Assembly (NCBI RefSeq): GCF_003425985.1
Contig: NZ_CP022985.1
Location: forward strand, 4,572,001 to 4,636,000
Length of the DNA stretch: 64,000 bases
DNA from: Mariniflexile sp. TRM1-10
GTDB lineage: Bacteria > Bacteroidota > Bacteroidia > Flavobacteriales > Flavobacteriaceae
Direction: 5' to 3'
The notes beneath the pieces were generated by a model. That model saw only the letters and a program-made list of their open reading frames with translations, was not told the origin of the DNA and made no database searches. Below, piece after piece: positions 35,882-45,351 of the stretch; position 1 is the stretch's first letter, and every line of letters begins with the position of its first letter. A program made the position numbers and the translations under genes.

Positions 35882-35905
35882 GGGCCTGACTTTATCAGCA
35901 GGCCC
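35882..35905. terminator. Bidirectional terminator between the hydrolase and acs
   Basis: GGGCCTG-actttatcag-CAGGCCC followed by AT-rich sequence, 79 bp past the plus-strand hydrolase and 24 bp past the minus-strand acs stop. Confidence 0.75.
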
Positions 35906-35928
35906 TAAATTATTAAATTGATAACACA

Positions 35929-37836
35929 CTACAGCGCATTATCCATAATATCCTGCACCACTTCTGGGTTTAACAACGTACTGGTGTCACCTAAATTATT
36001 GGTGTCTTTACAAGCTATTTTGCGTAAAATACGCCGCATGATTTTACCTGAGCGTGTTTTTGGCAAGCCTTGTGTAAACTGTATTTTATCAAGTTTTGCA
36101 ATGGGTCCGATTTTATCGGAAATAAGCTGGTTTATTTCTTTGCGTAAATTATCATGAACCCTACTCTCGCCTGTATCTTTTAATGTGACATAGCCATATA
36201 AAGCACTTCCTTTAATATCGTGCGGAAAGCCTACAATGGCAGATTCGGCAACTGCTGGATGTTCATTTATAGCATCTTCAATAGGTGCTGTTCCTAAATT
36301 ATGCCCCGAAACGATAATGACATCATCTACGCGACCTGTAATACGGTAATAGCCTACTTCATCACGCAAAGCGCCATCACCAGTAAAATACATGCCCTCA
36401 AAAGCAGAAAAATAGGTTTCTCTATAACGCTCATGGTTTCCCCAAATGGTACGTGCTATCGATGGCCATGGGAATTTAATACACAAACGCCCTTCTACTT
36501 GATTGCCTTTAAGTTCGTTACCATGTTCGTCCATTAACGCTGGCTGTACCCCTATAAATGGTAACGTCGCATAGGTTGGTTTCGTTGGGGTTACATACGG
36601 TATAGGCGTTATCATGATCCCTCCTGTTTCGGTTTGCCACCAAGAATCTATAATAGGGCTTTTATTTTTTCCGATAACATCATTGTACCAATGCCATGCT
36701 TCTTCATTGATGGGTTCACCAACACTTCCCAATACTTTTAAAGATGATAAATCGTATTGTTCCACCAGCTCAACCCCTTGTTTTGCCAAAGCACGAATAG
36801 CGGTTGGCGCGGTATAAAACTGGGTTACTTTATGTTTTTGTACAATTTGCCAAAAGCGTCCGAAATCCGGATAACTAGGCACCCCTTCAAACAAAACGGT
36901 AGTCGCACCATTTGCTAAGGGACCATATACTATATAACTATGTCCTGTAATCCAACCAATATCGGCAGTACACCAGTACACGTCGTTTTCTCGGTATTGA
37001 AATGCATTTTTAAACGTATAAGCAGTGTAAACCATATAGCCTGCCGTGGTATGTACCATACCTTTTGGCTGCCCTGTTGAACCCGATGTATATAAAATAA
37101 ACAGCGGATCTTCGGCATCCATTATTTCGGCTTTACAGTCTGTTGAAGCAGCGTCTAAAAGAGGTTGCAGCCATAAATCGCGTCCTTCTTTCATGGTAAC
37201 TTCGGAGTTTGTACGTTTTGCTACTAAAACTGTTTTTACGCCAGGGCATTTTTCTAAAGCTTCATCTACAATGCCTTTTAAGTCAATGGATTTTGCACCA
37301 CGGTACGACCCATCGGAAGTAATAACCATTTTACAGTCACTATCGTTGATTCTTGTCGCTAATGCAGTTGCTGAAAACCCAGCAAACACCACCGAATGAA
37401 TAGCACCAATACGTGCACAAGCCAAAACTGAAATAGCAAGTTCGGGTATCATAGGCACATAAATACACACACGGTCGCCTTTTTGAACACCTTGTGCTTT
37501 AAGTACATTGGCAAACTGATTGACGCGTTTGTGCAACTGACTGTATGTAATATGCTCTGAAGGTTCATCAGGATTGTTTGGTTCGAACAATATAGCGGTT
37601 TTATCGGCACGTGTTGCTAAATGTCTATCAATACAGTTTTCGGTGATATTAAGTTTCGCACCCTCAAACCATTTGACTTCAGGTTTGGTAAAATCCCAAC
37701 TTAGTACATTGTCCCATTTTTTTCGCCAAACAAAATGTTCTTCGGCTACTTCTTCCCAAAAACTTTCGGGTTCCCTTATCGATTTCCTATAAACTTGATA
37801 GTATTCTTCTAAATGTTTTATATGATAATTACTCAT
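35929..37836 (-). CDS. acs: Acetyl-CoA synthetase
   Basis: AMP-forming acetate:CoA ligase of 635 residues, activating acetate to acetyl-CoA in the cytoplasm. Seen: N-terminal ACAS region with FWEEVAEEHFVW and WFEGAKLNITENCIDRH, the ATP-binding loop ILYTSGSTGQPKGMVHT, the acetate-pocket region DIGWITGHSYIVYGPL, the core WWQTETGGIMI, hinge YFTGDGALRDEVGYYRITGRVDDVIIVSGHNLGTAPIE, and the C-terminal PKTRSGKIMRRILRKIA with the acetylatable Lys. It is transcribed towards its terminator, away from the symporter genes' 5' ends, and 229 bp separate it from the symporter stop. Confidence 0.97.
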   Translation of the reverse strand: MSNYHIKHLEEYYQVYRKSIREPESFWEEVAEEHFVWRKKWDNVLSWDFTKPEVKWFEGAKLNITENCIDRHLATRADKTAILFEPNNPDEPSEHITYSQLHKRVNQFANVLKAQGVQKGDRVCIYVPMIPELAISVLACARIGAIHSVVFAGFSATALATRINDSDCKMVITSDGSYRGAKSIDLKGIVDEALEKCPGVKTVLVAKRTNSEVTMKEGRDLWLQPLLDAASTDCKAEIMDAEDPLFILYTSGSTGQPKGMVHTTAGYMVYTAYTFKNAFQYRENDVYWCTADIGWITGHSYIVYGPLANGATTVLFEGVPSYPDFGRFWQIVQKHKVTQFYTAPTAIRALAKQGVELVEQYDLSSLKVLGSVGEPINEEAWHWYNDVIGKNKSPIIDSWWQTETGGIMITPIPYVTPTKPTYATLPFIGVQPALMDEHGNELKGNQVEGRLCIKFPWPSIARTIWGNHERYRETYFSAFEGMYFTGDGALRDEVGYYRITGRVDDVIIVSGHNLGTAPIEDAINEHPAVAESAIVGFPHDIKGSALYGYVTLKDTGESRVHDNLRKEINQLISDKIGPIAKLDKIQFTQGLPKTRSGKIMRRILRKIACKDTNNLGDTSTLLNPEVVQDIMDNAL

Positions 37837-38065
37837 CTTTTTTTCTGTTGATTTGTTTATGAGTTGATTTAATTGTTTAGTTGCTAACTATTAATGCGAA
37901 TCAAGGGTTGAAAATGAACCTTACGAATCAGAGAGATAGCTTTTCCTAAGTTTTGAACTTTGGAAAAGCTTAGACCTCAACTTGTTGAATATTAATATTC
38001 TTTAAAATCCAACCCTTTCCTAATTCTTAATTCCTAATTCTTAATTCTTAATCGTCAATTGTCAA

Positions 38066-39787
38066 TTAATGCCCTGTTGCTTCACCAGCACCATTAGGTA
38101 TACGAATATTTTCAACAATATCCTGTACATCCTGTGGAGGTTCTGGGGTAAATTTCATAATAACTATGGATACAATAAAATTAAGAATCATGGCTACAGT
38201 TCCAAAACCTTCAGGTGAAATTCCAAACCACCAATCGGCTTTTCCGCCGCCACCAAACCAATCGAACTTGAATTTAAGCATGTAAAACAGCATAGATAAA
38301 ATACCTACTATCATACCTGCTATAGCTCCTTCTTTGTTCATTTTCTTATAAAAAATCCCTAAAATAATAGCTGGAAAAAAGGATGCTGCGGCTAAACCAA
38401 ACGCTAATGCAACTGTTGCAGCCACAAACCCCGGTGGGTTGATTCCGAAATATCCTGCTACACAAACAGCAACTACTGCCGATAAACGTGCTGCTATTAA
38501 TTCGCCTTTATCTGAGATGTTTGGGTTGATCATTTTCTTGATTAAATCGTGTGAAACCGAAGATGAAATAACCAATAACAGACCTGCTGCTGTTGATAAG
38601 GCTGCTGCTAAGGCACCTGCTGCTACCAAGGCTATAACCCAATCGGGTAAATTGGCAATTTCGGGGTTTGCAAGCACCATAATATCATTATCTACAACCA
38701 ATTCGTTTTTTGAAGCATCCGCTAGATACTGAATGTGTCCGTCGTTGTTTTTATCATCAAATACAATTAAACCAGTAGTTTCCCATTTTTTAAACCATTC
38801 TGGCATGGTAGCATATGATTTATTTGATACCGTTTCAATCATATTGGTTCTTGCAAAAACAGAAACAGCCGGCGCTGTTGTATATAAAATAGCAATTAAT
38901 AATAACGCCAGGCCTGCCGATTTACGGGCATCCTTTACGCGTTTAACTGTAAAAAAGCGTACAATAACATGCGGTAAACCTGCTGTACCTACCATTAATG
39001 CTAAAGTTATGGCAAACACGTCTATCATAGATTTTGAACCTTCGGTATATTCGGCAAAACCAAGCTCGGTGCTTAAACCGTCTAATTTATCTAATAAATA
39101 CATTCCTGAACCATCGGCCAATTTACCGCCAAATCCTAATTGTGGAATCGGGTTTCCAGTCATTTGAATAGAAATAAAAATAGCTGGCACCATAAAAGCA
39201 AAAATAAGCACGCAATATTGTGCTACTTGGGTATACGTGATACCTTTCATACCACCAAGAACGGCATAAAACAAAACGATTATCATACCTATAATAACCC
39301 CTGTATTAATATCAACTTCTAAAAAACGGGAAAACACTAAGCCAACGCCTCGCATTTGACCAGCTACATAAGTAAACGATACCAAAAGTGCGCAAATAAC
39401 GCCCACCATCCGTGCAGTGTTAGAATAGTACCTGTCGCCTATAAAATCGGGTACGGTAAACTTTCCGAATTTTCGTAAGTAAGGAGCTAATAATAAAGCA
39501 AGAAGCACGTAACCGCCTGTCCATCCCATTAAATATACTGCGCCATCGTATCCTGCAAAAGAAATGATCCCTGCCATGGATATAAATGATGCTGCACTCA
39601 TCCAATCGGCTGCAGTTGCCATTCCATTAGCTAAAGGCGATACACCACCTCCTGCAACATAAAACTCTTTGGTAGAACCTGCTCTTGTCCAAATGGCAAT
39701 TCCAATATAAAGTGTAAAAGTAATACCTACTATAATATATGTCCAATTTTGCACCCCTAAAGACGCTGCTATAAATAAACTATTCAT
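38066..39787 (-). CDS. Sodium:solute symporter, ActP-like (acetate permease family)
   Basis: SSS-family inner-membrane symporter of about 573 residues with around 13 hydrophobic helices. Seen: YIGIAIWTRAGSTKEFYVAGGGVSPLANGMATAADWMSAASFISMAG and GMKGITYTQVAQY, both hallmarks of ActP/acetate-type symporters. A hydrophilic insertion follows helix 9 (about residues 330-385). The start ATG at 39785-39787 overlaps the DUF4212 stop, which suggests translational coupling; in-frame ATGs at 39796 and 39808 are possible. With acs and DUF4212 nearby it most likely imports acetate or another short carboxylate. Confidence 0.92.
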   Translation of the reverse strand: MNSLFIAASLGVQNWTYIIVGITFTLYIGIAIWTRAGSTKEFYVAGGGVSPLANGMATAADWMSAASFISMAGIISFAGYDGAVYLMGWTGGYVLLALLLAPYLRKFGKFTVPDFIGDRYYSNTARMVGVICALLVSFTYVAGQMRGVGLVFSRFLEVDINTGVIIGMIIVLFYAVLGGMKGITYTQVAQYCVLIFAFMVPAIFISIQMTGNPIPQLGFGGKLADGSGMYLLDKLDGLSTELGFAEYTEGSKSMIDVFAITLALMVGTAGLPHVIVRFFTVKRVKDARKSAGLALLLIAILYTTAPAVSVFARTNMIETVSNKSYATMPEWFKKWETTGLIVFDDKNNDGHIQYLADASKNELVVDNDIMVLANPEIANLPDWVIALVAAGALAAALSTAAGLLLVISSSVSHDLIKKMINPNISDKGELIAARLSAVVAVCVAGYFGINPPGFVAATVALAFGLAAASFFPAIILGIFYKKMNKEGAIAGMIVGILSMLFYMLKFKFDWFGGGGKADWWFGISPEGFGTVAMILNFIVSIVIMKFTPEPPQDVQDIVENIRIPNGAGEATGH

Positions 39788-40034
39788 CGTAACCATATTT
39801 TTTATCAAGTTTATTCATTAGGCGAACGTACACAAATATGAGAACAACAAACACATATATAGAGCCTTGTTGCGCAAACCAAAATCCTAATTTGAAGCCT
39901 CCCATTTTTATCTGATTTAAGGTATCTTTAAATAAAATGCCTGCTCCATATGATACCAAAAACCAAATGGTTAAAAGTATGAACAGGTATTTAATGTTTT
40001 CTTTCCAATAGGCTTTTGCATTGTTTTTTGTCAT
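39780..40034 (-). CDS. DUF4212 membrane protein (symporter small subunit)
   Basis: Small inner-membrane protein of 84 residues with two transmembrane helices (about 15-35 and 52-72). The family signature FLVSYGAGILFKDTLNQIKMGGFKLGFWFAQQGSIYVFVVLIFVYV is recognisable. DUF4212 proteins are found directly upstream of ActP-type symporters and probably form a complex with them. The stop overlaps the symporter start region. Confidence 0.93.
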   Translation of the reverse strand: MTKNNAKAYWKENIKYLFILLTIWFLVSYGAGILFKDTLNQIKMGGFKLGFWFAQQGSIYVFVVLIFVYVRLMNKLDKKYGYDE

Positions 40035-40735
40035 GTTTAGTTTTTATTTAGTTAGTTAATATTATTGAGTTTTAATGTTAATTTATATAGTTAATTTATT
40101 TTATCAAGCTTCAATATTAAAGGTGTCTGTCAAATAAATAATCTTTTATGTTTTATTCCATCCTGCACTTTACTGCTTATTTTTTATGTTGATAAAAGCA
40201 TCTTTAATTATGTTGTACTTATTGAAACTACCCATGCGTTTTTTAAAATTAGGACTTCGACAAGCTCAGTCTGACAGAGGCACATGCTAATCAATTAATG
40301 ATTAAACGATTAAGCAATTCAACAAATAAACAATTATCAATAACCAACACTGTTGGTAATAAGACTTCGACAAGCTCAGTCTAACAAACCAAATGTCATT
40401 TTATATTGCTTTTTTAAAATAAAAATGATACCTCATCTTGACTTGTTTCAATAAAATGACACAATTTAATTAACTTTTTACCTATTGGCAAAATGGGAAA
40501 CAAGACCGCTAATATAATATTTACCTTTTAAATCTAATTAAATTTGCCTTTTTTATCCTTAGTTGCTTATTAAGATTAATAAATAGCAATAGTTGCATTA
40601 TGTATTATATCAGATTTTCAAAAGATTACTTTATTTATTAAGAATATCTTAATATAATTACATAAATATATTATCTAAGCTTTACTGAATTATAATTTTT
40701 AGAAGTATATTTACCCTTAAAAACTAAATTTAGGA
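40035..40735. other. 700-bp AT-rich gap with dispersed repeats
   Basis: Contains two REP-like GACTTCGACAAGCTCAGTCT blocks (about 40255-40275 and 40363-40383) and the inverted copy of the 52-bp repeat (40391-40442). The remainder, 40443-40735, is AT-rich without coding frames. It lies between divergently read genes and must hold both promoters. Confidence 0.6.
40391..40442. repeat. 52-bp dispersed intergenic repeat, copy 2 (inverted)
   Basis: Reverse complement of the block at 1410-1461 with a few substitutions (AAATGTCATTTTATATTGCT ... CCTCATCTTGAC). Confidence 0.75.
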
Positions 40736-41824
40736 TTGCATACTAACCGCTTATATTTTATTGATGCCGTTCGAGCATTTGCTATTTTAATGATGCTTCA
40801 AGGGCATTTTATAGATACGCTATTAGATCCTCTTTACAGAAATCCTATTTATACAGCCTATAATGTTTGGTCCTACTTTAGGGGTATTACAGCTCCTGTG
40901 TTTTTTACCATTTCAGGATTGGTTTTTACTTATTTACTGTTGCGGGCTAACGCTAAAGGCAACGATAAAAAACGCATAAAAAAAGGGATATTTAGAGGTT
41001 TTCTATTGTTGCTTATTGGCTATAGTTTACGTGTTAATTTGGTAAGCTGGTTTACGGGGTATTTCAGTCCGTATTTTTTGGTTATAGATGTACTGCAATG
41101 CATTGGTTTGTCACTTATACTATTGGTTTGCCTGTATTCCATATTCAAAAACCATAGCTATATATTTTCTATAGTCCTTTTTTGCATTGGTTGTGCTTGT
41201 TTTTTATCGGAACCGTTGTATAGAGATTTGGTTATTGATGACGTCCCACTTTTTTTTGCAAATTACATGACTAAAGTTAATGGCTCCATATTTACTATTT
41301 TACCATGGTTTGGATATTCGGCATTTGGGGCGTTTTTTTCTACGGTGTTTTTTAGGCATGCACATCGTAATCGGTTTAAACAATTTACCATTGCAACATT
41401 TTTTGTTGCTGGCTTTTTATTGATTTTTTATTCTACAGATTTTCTCTTTTATCTGCATAGAGTCACAGGATATGAATTGTTGTACAGATGTGCCGATTTT
41501 AACTATTTGTTTATTAGAATGGGCAATGTTTTGGTACTTTTTGGCTTGTTTTATACCCTAGAACGTTATTTAAAGCAATCCATAATTTCTAGAATAGGTG
41601 AAAAAACATTATCTATGTACGTGATACATTTCATTATTCTTTACGGAAGTTTTACTGGCTATGGTTTAAAACATTTTTTCAATCAATCCTTAAACCCTTT
41701 AGAAGTGATTTTGGGGGCAGCATTGTTTGTTATAGTAGTTTGTCTTATCTCGTTTTACTACGCACGCACCAATCACTTTGTTTATAATTTAGCCAGAAGG
41801 TTTATGAGTTTATTTAAAAGATAA
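40736..41824 (+). CDS. HGSNAT-like membrane acetyltransferase family protein
   Basis: Polytopic membrane protein of 362 residues with about 10 helices, related to the heparan-alpha-glucosaminide N-acetyltransferase/acyltransferase-3-like group. Seen: RLYFIDAVRAFAILMMLQGHFIDTLL at the N-terminus with the conserved His, PVFFTISGLVFTYLL, and late helices ending in ISFYYARTNH. The start must be the TTG at 40736: the next ATG lies inside the first conserved helix. The acyl acceptor is unknown. It is followed after 4 bp by the TfoX-like gene, so the two form a unit. Confidence 0.82.
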   Translation: MHTNRLYFIDAVRAFAILMMLQGHFIDTLLDPLYRNPIYTAYNVWSYFRGITAPVFFTISGLVFTYLLLRANAKGNDKKRIKKGIFRGFLLLLIGYSLRVNLVSWFTGYFSPYFLVIDVLQCIGLSLILLVCLYSIFKNHSYIFSIVLFCIGCACFLSEPLYRDLVIDDVPLFFANYMTKVNGSIFTILPWFGYSAFGAFFSTVFFRHAHRNRFKQFTIATFFVAGFLLIFYSTDFLFYLHRVTGYELLYRCADFNYLFIRMGNVLVLFGLFYTLERYLKQSIISRIGEKTLSMYVIHFIILYGSFTGYGLKHFFNQSLNPLEVILGAALFVIVVCLISFYYARTNHFVYNLARRFMSLFKR

Positions 41825-41828
41825 TACG

Positions 41829-42200
41829 ATGGCTTACGATATATTTTTAGCCGATAGGATTCGTCAGCAACTTAAAGAAAAACACGTTCTTTTTGAAGAA
41901 CTAAAGATGATGGGTGGTTTGTGTTTTAAAGTGGATAATAAAATGCTTTGTGGTATTCATTTCGATAAAAAATTTGGCGATAATTTACTCATGGCACGCA
42001 TTGGGGAAGCTGTTTACGAAGCTGAACTTGAAAAACCAAACTGCCTACCAATGGATTTTACAGGGCGTCCTATGAAAGGCTATATTTTTGTAACTCCCGA
42101 AGGTTTTGATGCTGATGATGATTTATCGTATTGGCTCGATGTATGCTTAGCTTTTAATCCATTGGCTAAGGCTAGCAAACCTAAAAAGAAAACAAAATAA
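41829..42200 (+). CDS. TfoX N-terminal domain protein
   Basis: A 123-residue protein made of the TfoX/Sxy N-terminal domain alone. Seen: EELKMMGGLCFKVDNKMLCGIHFDK and FTGRPMKGYIFVTPEGFD, followed by a basic Lys-rich tail (KASKPKKKTK). In proteobacteria Sxy co-activates competence genes with Crp; stand-alone N-domain proteins in Bacteroidota have no established role. Cotranscribed with the membrane acetyltransferase. Confidence 0.88.
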   Translation: MAYDIFLADRIRQQLKEKHVLFEELKMMGGLCFKVDNKMLCGIHFDKKFGDNLLMARIGEAVYEAELEKPNCLPMDFTGRPMKGYIFVTPEGFDADDDLSYWLDVCLAFNPLAKASKPKKKTK

Positions 42201-42282
42201 ACTCCTTTTTTGGTTTATAAAACTTAACTTCGCTATTCTGTGGGTTACTTGCATGCCCACTATTGAATACTACAAAAATACC

Positions 42283-43044
42283 ATGGACACAAATATAAAT
42301 TTAGCAGTACTTATTGATGGCGATAATATCCCATCGGCACACGTAAAAGAAATGATGGAAGAAATCGCCAAATACGGCAATCCAACCATTAAACGTATTT
42401 ATGGCGACTGGACCAAACCCCACCTATCAAAATGGAAAAACCTCTTGCTTGAAAATGCCATAACACCTATCCAACAGTACGGTTACACCACCGGGAAAAA
42501 TGCCACCGATTCTGCCATGATTATTGACGCCATGGATGTACTATATTCGGGGAAAGTAAATGGGTTTTGTCTGGTATCGAGCGACAGCGATTTTACACGC
42601 TTGGCCGTCAGGTTGCGGGAAGCAGGTATGCAAGTCATTGGTATTGGTGAAAAGAAAACCCCAAATCCATTTATTGTGGCTTGCGATAAATTTATTTATG
42701 TCGAAATATTAAAAAATAAAACCGACAGACAAGATAAAGATGTTGATGCCGTTAAAGACAGCGTTGATAAAATAACCCCAAAAGATATTGAATTGATTAA
42801 AACCACCATTTCGGATGTGTCGGATGATGATGGTTGGGCATTTCTTGGCGATGTTGGTAGTCTACTACAAAAAAAACAGCCCAATTTCGATTCCAGAAAT
42901 TTTGGTTTTGAGAAACTCACACCTTTAATAAAGTCGATTGATATTTTTGAGTTGGAGCAACGTGAAAACCCTAAAAGTCGCCATAAACTCATTTTTGTAC
43001 GCATTAAATCGAAACAAGTAGGTGTTAAAAAGAAACGACGCTAA
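42283..43044 (+). CDS. NYN-domain protein with C-terminal LOTUS/OST-HTH-like domain
   Basis: Predicted RNase of 253 residues. The N-terminal NYN (PIN-like) domain, about residues 1-150, carries the acidic active-site positions: LAVLIDGDNIP, GKNATDSAMIIDAMDVLY and LVSSDSDFTRLAVRLRE. A C-terminal region of about 70 residues (KDIELIKTTISDVSDDDGWAFLGDVGSLLQKKQPNFDSRNFGF) looks like an OST-HTH/LOTUS RNA-binding domain. The ATG at 42283 (MDTNINLAVLIDG) is preferred over 42253. Such proteins are thought to act in RNA turnover; the target is unknown. Confidence 0.9.
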   Translation: MDTNINLAVLIDGDNIPSAHVKEMMEEIAKYGNPTIKRIYGDWTKPHLSKWKNLLLENAITPIQQYGYTTGKNATDSAMIIDAMDVLYSGKVNGFCLVSSDSDFTRLAVRLREAGMQVIGIGEKKTPNPFIVACDKFIYVEILKNKTDRQDKDVDAVKDSVDKITPKDIELIKTTISDVSDDDGWAFLGDVGSLLQKKQPNFDSRNFGFEKLTPLIKSIDIFELEQRENPKSRHKLIFVRIKSKQVGVKKKRR

Positions 43045-43132
43045 TCGTTATTGTTTGGCTAACCTAAACTTGATTATTACTTTTAACCCGTTGGGTGAAT
43101 TACTTTATCAACACTAATTTTTATATAAATTG

Positions 43133-43195
43133 TCACATTGAGCTTGTCGAAATGTATCTTCTAGTATCTTCGACAGGCTCAGACTGACACTTGAG
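43133..43195. repeat. REP-like TCGA-type inverted repeat
   Basis: TTGAGCTTGTCGAAA and TCTTCGACAGGCTCAG are complementary arms around about 20 bases, in a 274-bp gap (43045-43318) that otherwise shows nothing. The same core recurs in at least six other gaps of this window. Confidence 0.7.
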
Positions 43196-43318
43196 TACTA
43201 AATTGACTAAATTATAATCAAAATTCGTTATAAATTAAATTTTCTTAATTTCACCCAACGGATTACTTTTATATCGTTTTCTAGATTTTAAGAGCCAATC
43301 ACCTATTAGAAAATAAAC

Positions 43319-43948
43319 ATGGAAAATTTCGATAGAAAAAAACATTGGGAAAACATATACCAAACCAAGCAACCGAATGAAGTGAGTTGGTATGAACCGA
43401 CACCTGAAACTTCACTTGACTTTATTAACCAATTCAATGTGCCAACAACTGCTAAAATCATTGACATTGGTGGTGGAGATAGTTTTTTGGTTGACCACTT
43501 ACTACGTAAAGGATATCAAGACATTACCGTGCTTGACATTTCAGAAACAGCCATTGGTAAAGCAAAAAAACGACTTGGGAAACAAGCTGAAAAAGTAAAA
43601 TGGGTTGTTACAGATGTAGCAAAATTTCAGTCTACGGAACCATACGACTTTTGGCACGACCGGGCAGCTTTTCACTTTCTTACAGATGAGCAAGAGATTT
43701 CAAGCTATCTAGAAACCGCACAACGTAGCATCAAGCCAACAGGAATTTTGGTTATTGGGACTTTTTCAGAACAAGGTCCGACCAAATGCAGTGGCATTGA
43801 AATCAAACAGTATTCGGAGAACTCAATGATCGAACGACTAAAAAATATCTTTGATAAAATAAAATGTATCACACTTGACCACAAAACACCTTTTGGCACC
43901 ATTCAAAATTTTGTGTTTTGCAGTTTTAAAAAAATACAAATCACATAG
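43319..43948 (+). CDS. Class I SAM-dependent methyltransferase
   Basis: Methyltransferase of 209 residues. Seen: HWENIYQTKQPNEVSWYEPTPE, the AdoMet-binding motif I IIDIGGGDSFLVDHLL, the acidic motif VLDISETAIGKAKKRLG, and FWHDRAAFHFL. The HWExxY...E.SW beginning is typical of thiopurine/thiol-methyltransferase-like proteins in metal or thiol detoxification. First gene of a tight three-gene set with DoxX and TauE/SafE (1-bp and 0-bp gaps), consistent with a role in sulfur, chalcogen or stress metabolism. Confidence 0.9.
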   Translation: MENFDRKKHWENIYQTKQPNEVSWYEPTPETSLDFINQFNVPTTAKIIDIGGGDSFLVDHLLRKGYQDITVLDISETAIGKAKKRLGKQAEKVKWVVTDVAKFQSTEPYDFWHDRAAFHFLTDEQEISSYLETAQRSIKPTGILVIGTFSEQGPTKCSGIEIKQYSENSMIERLKNIFDKIKCITLDHKTPFGTIQNFVFCSFKKIQIT

Positions 43949-43949
43949 T

Positions 43950-44381
43950 ATGTTTCAAAGAATAATCCGTTCAGATAATTCAAAAACCACCATTATCATT
44001 CGCTTAATGGTTGGTACTGTTTTCTTTTCCGAAGGTATTCAAAAATTTATTTTTCCTGCCATTCGTGGGGCTGGAAGGTTTGAAAAAATCGGATTGCCTT
44101 CACCTGAATTTTTAGGAAATTTTGTCGGCACATTTGAGATTCTTTGCGGTGCATTGATTTTAATTGGTCTGCTTACACGATTGGCGAGTATTCCTCTCAT
44201 TATCATTATGCTTGTTGCCATTGCAACCACAAAGGCAGGCATTTTAGCCAATCAAGGTTTTTGGGAAATGATGCATGGAAGTAGAACAGATTGGGCCATG
44301 TTACTGGGCAGTATCTTTTTGTTAATCAAAGGCGGTGGCTACTGGTCGGTTGACAATAAACTGAATAACCCAAAAAATTAA
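43950..44381 (+). CDS. DoxX-family membrane protein
   Basis: Inner-membrane protein of 143 residues with four hydrophobic segments. Seen: IIIRLMVGTVFFSEGIQKFIFP, FVGTFEILCGALILIGLLTRLASIPLI and the late GSIFLLIKGGGYWSVDNKL, all typical of DoxX. Members are linked to thiosulfate/quinone metabolism or redox stress. Start ATG at 43950, one base after the methyltransferase stop; an earlier TTG frame overlapping that gene is rejected. Confidence 0.9.
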   Translation: MFQRIIRSDNSKTTIIIRLMVGTVFFSEGIQKFIFPAIRGAGRFEKIGLPSPEFLGNFVGTFEILCGALILIGLLTRLASIPLIIIMLVAIATTKAGILANQGFWEMMHGSRTDWAMLLGSIFLLIKGGGYWSVDNKLNNPKN

Positions 44382-45155
44382 ATGGACATAGTAGTTATAT
44401 CATTAGTAGCATTTTTTGTTGCCATTCTTACATTCTTTTCGGGTTTTGGACTTGGAACAATCCTAACGCCTGTTTTTATGATTTTCTTTCCTGTTGAATT
44501 AGCAATCGCCCTAACAGGAGTCGTTCATTTCTTCAATAATATTTTCAAACTATTTTTGGTGGGGCGTAATGCCAACAAAGACGTTTTGTTGCGTTTTGGT
44601 ATTCCTGCCGTAGTTGCCGCTATTGCTGGTTCTTGGATTTTATTAAACATAACCAACCTGCAACCATTGTTTGCCTATGATGCATTTGGAAAGCATTTTG
44701 AAGTTTATCCCGTAAAATTTATCATTTCCATTTTGCTTATTATATTCGCAAGTATAGATCTTATTCCATACTTCAATAATTTACAATTCGGTAAGGACAA
44801 ATTACCCATTGGCGGAGCGTTAAGTGGTTTCTTTGGTGGACTTTCTGGTAATCAAGGCGCTATGCGAAGTGCGTTTTTAATCAAAGCAGGCCTTTCAAAA
44901 GAAGCATTTATAGGAACGGCAGTTGTGGTTTCAACTTTTGTAGACTTTACTCGATTGAGTGTTTATGCAACACGATTTACAAAAACAGGACTGACCGACA
45001 ATTTGACTTTGGTAATTTGTGCAACATTAGCGGGAATTGCTGGATCTTTTTTAGGCAATAAACTTCTGAAGAAAGTTACTTTACACTTTTTACAAGTGAC
45101 GGTTGCGATCATGCTGATAATGATTTCGCTTGCTTTGGGTGCAGGACTCATATGA
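44382..45155 (+). CDS. TauE/SafE-family sulfite exporter-like permease
   Basis: Membrane permease of 257 residues with about 8 helices. Family repeats are visible: FFSGFGLGTILTPVFMIFFPVELAIALTGVVHFFNNIFK in the first half and GGALSGFFGGLSGNQGAMRSAFLIKAGLSKEAFIGTAVVVSTFVDFTRL in the second. TauE/SafE proteins move sulfite or organosulfonates. It starts directly at the base after the DoxX stop, so all three genes form one operon. A sulfur-compound export role fits the set but is inferred. Confidence 0.9.
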   Translation: MDIVVISLVAFFVAILTFFSGFGLGTILTPVFMIFFPVELAIALTGVVHFFNNIFKLFLVGRNANKDVLLRFGIPAVVAAIAGSWILLNITNLQPLFAYDAFGKHFEVYPVKFIISILLIIFASIDLIPYFNNLQFGKDKLPIGGALSGFFGGLSGNQGAMRSAFLIKAGLSKEAFIGTAVVVSTFVDFTRLSVYATRFTKTGLTDNLTLVICATLAGIAGSFLGNKLLKKVTLHFLQVTVAIMLIMISLALGAGLI

Positions 45156-45221
45156 TAAGAAGACAACAAATAGGGAAGAAAAGAAGATGTGTAATTCAAA
45201 AAAAACTGTCTAAGATTAATT

Positions 45222-45307
45222 TGTCAGGTTGAGCTTGTCGAAACCGATATTGATTGCCAATAAGTTAAAATATTTCGACAAAGCCTGTGCTGAGCTTGTC
45301 GAAGTGC
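45222..45307. repeat. TCGA-type inverted repeat, long form
   Basis: GTCAGGTTGAGCTTGTCGAA and TTTCGACAAAGCCTGTGCTG/AGCTTGTCGAAG blocks flank AT-rich DNA. A diverged copy with the same middle (cgaaaccgata...taaattaaaatat.tcgacaa) is at 47288-47345. Confidence 0.65.
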
Positions 45308-45351
45308 TCAATATGAACATAGAACTAGACTTTTAGATAGCATCTTAAATG

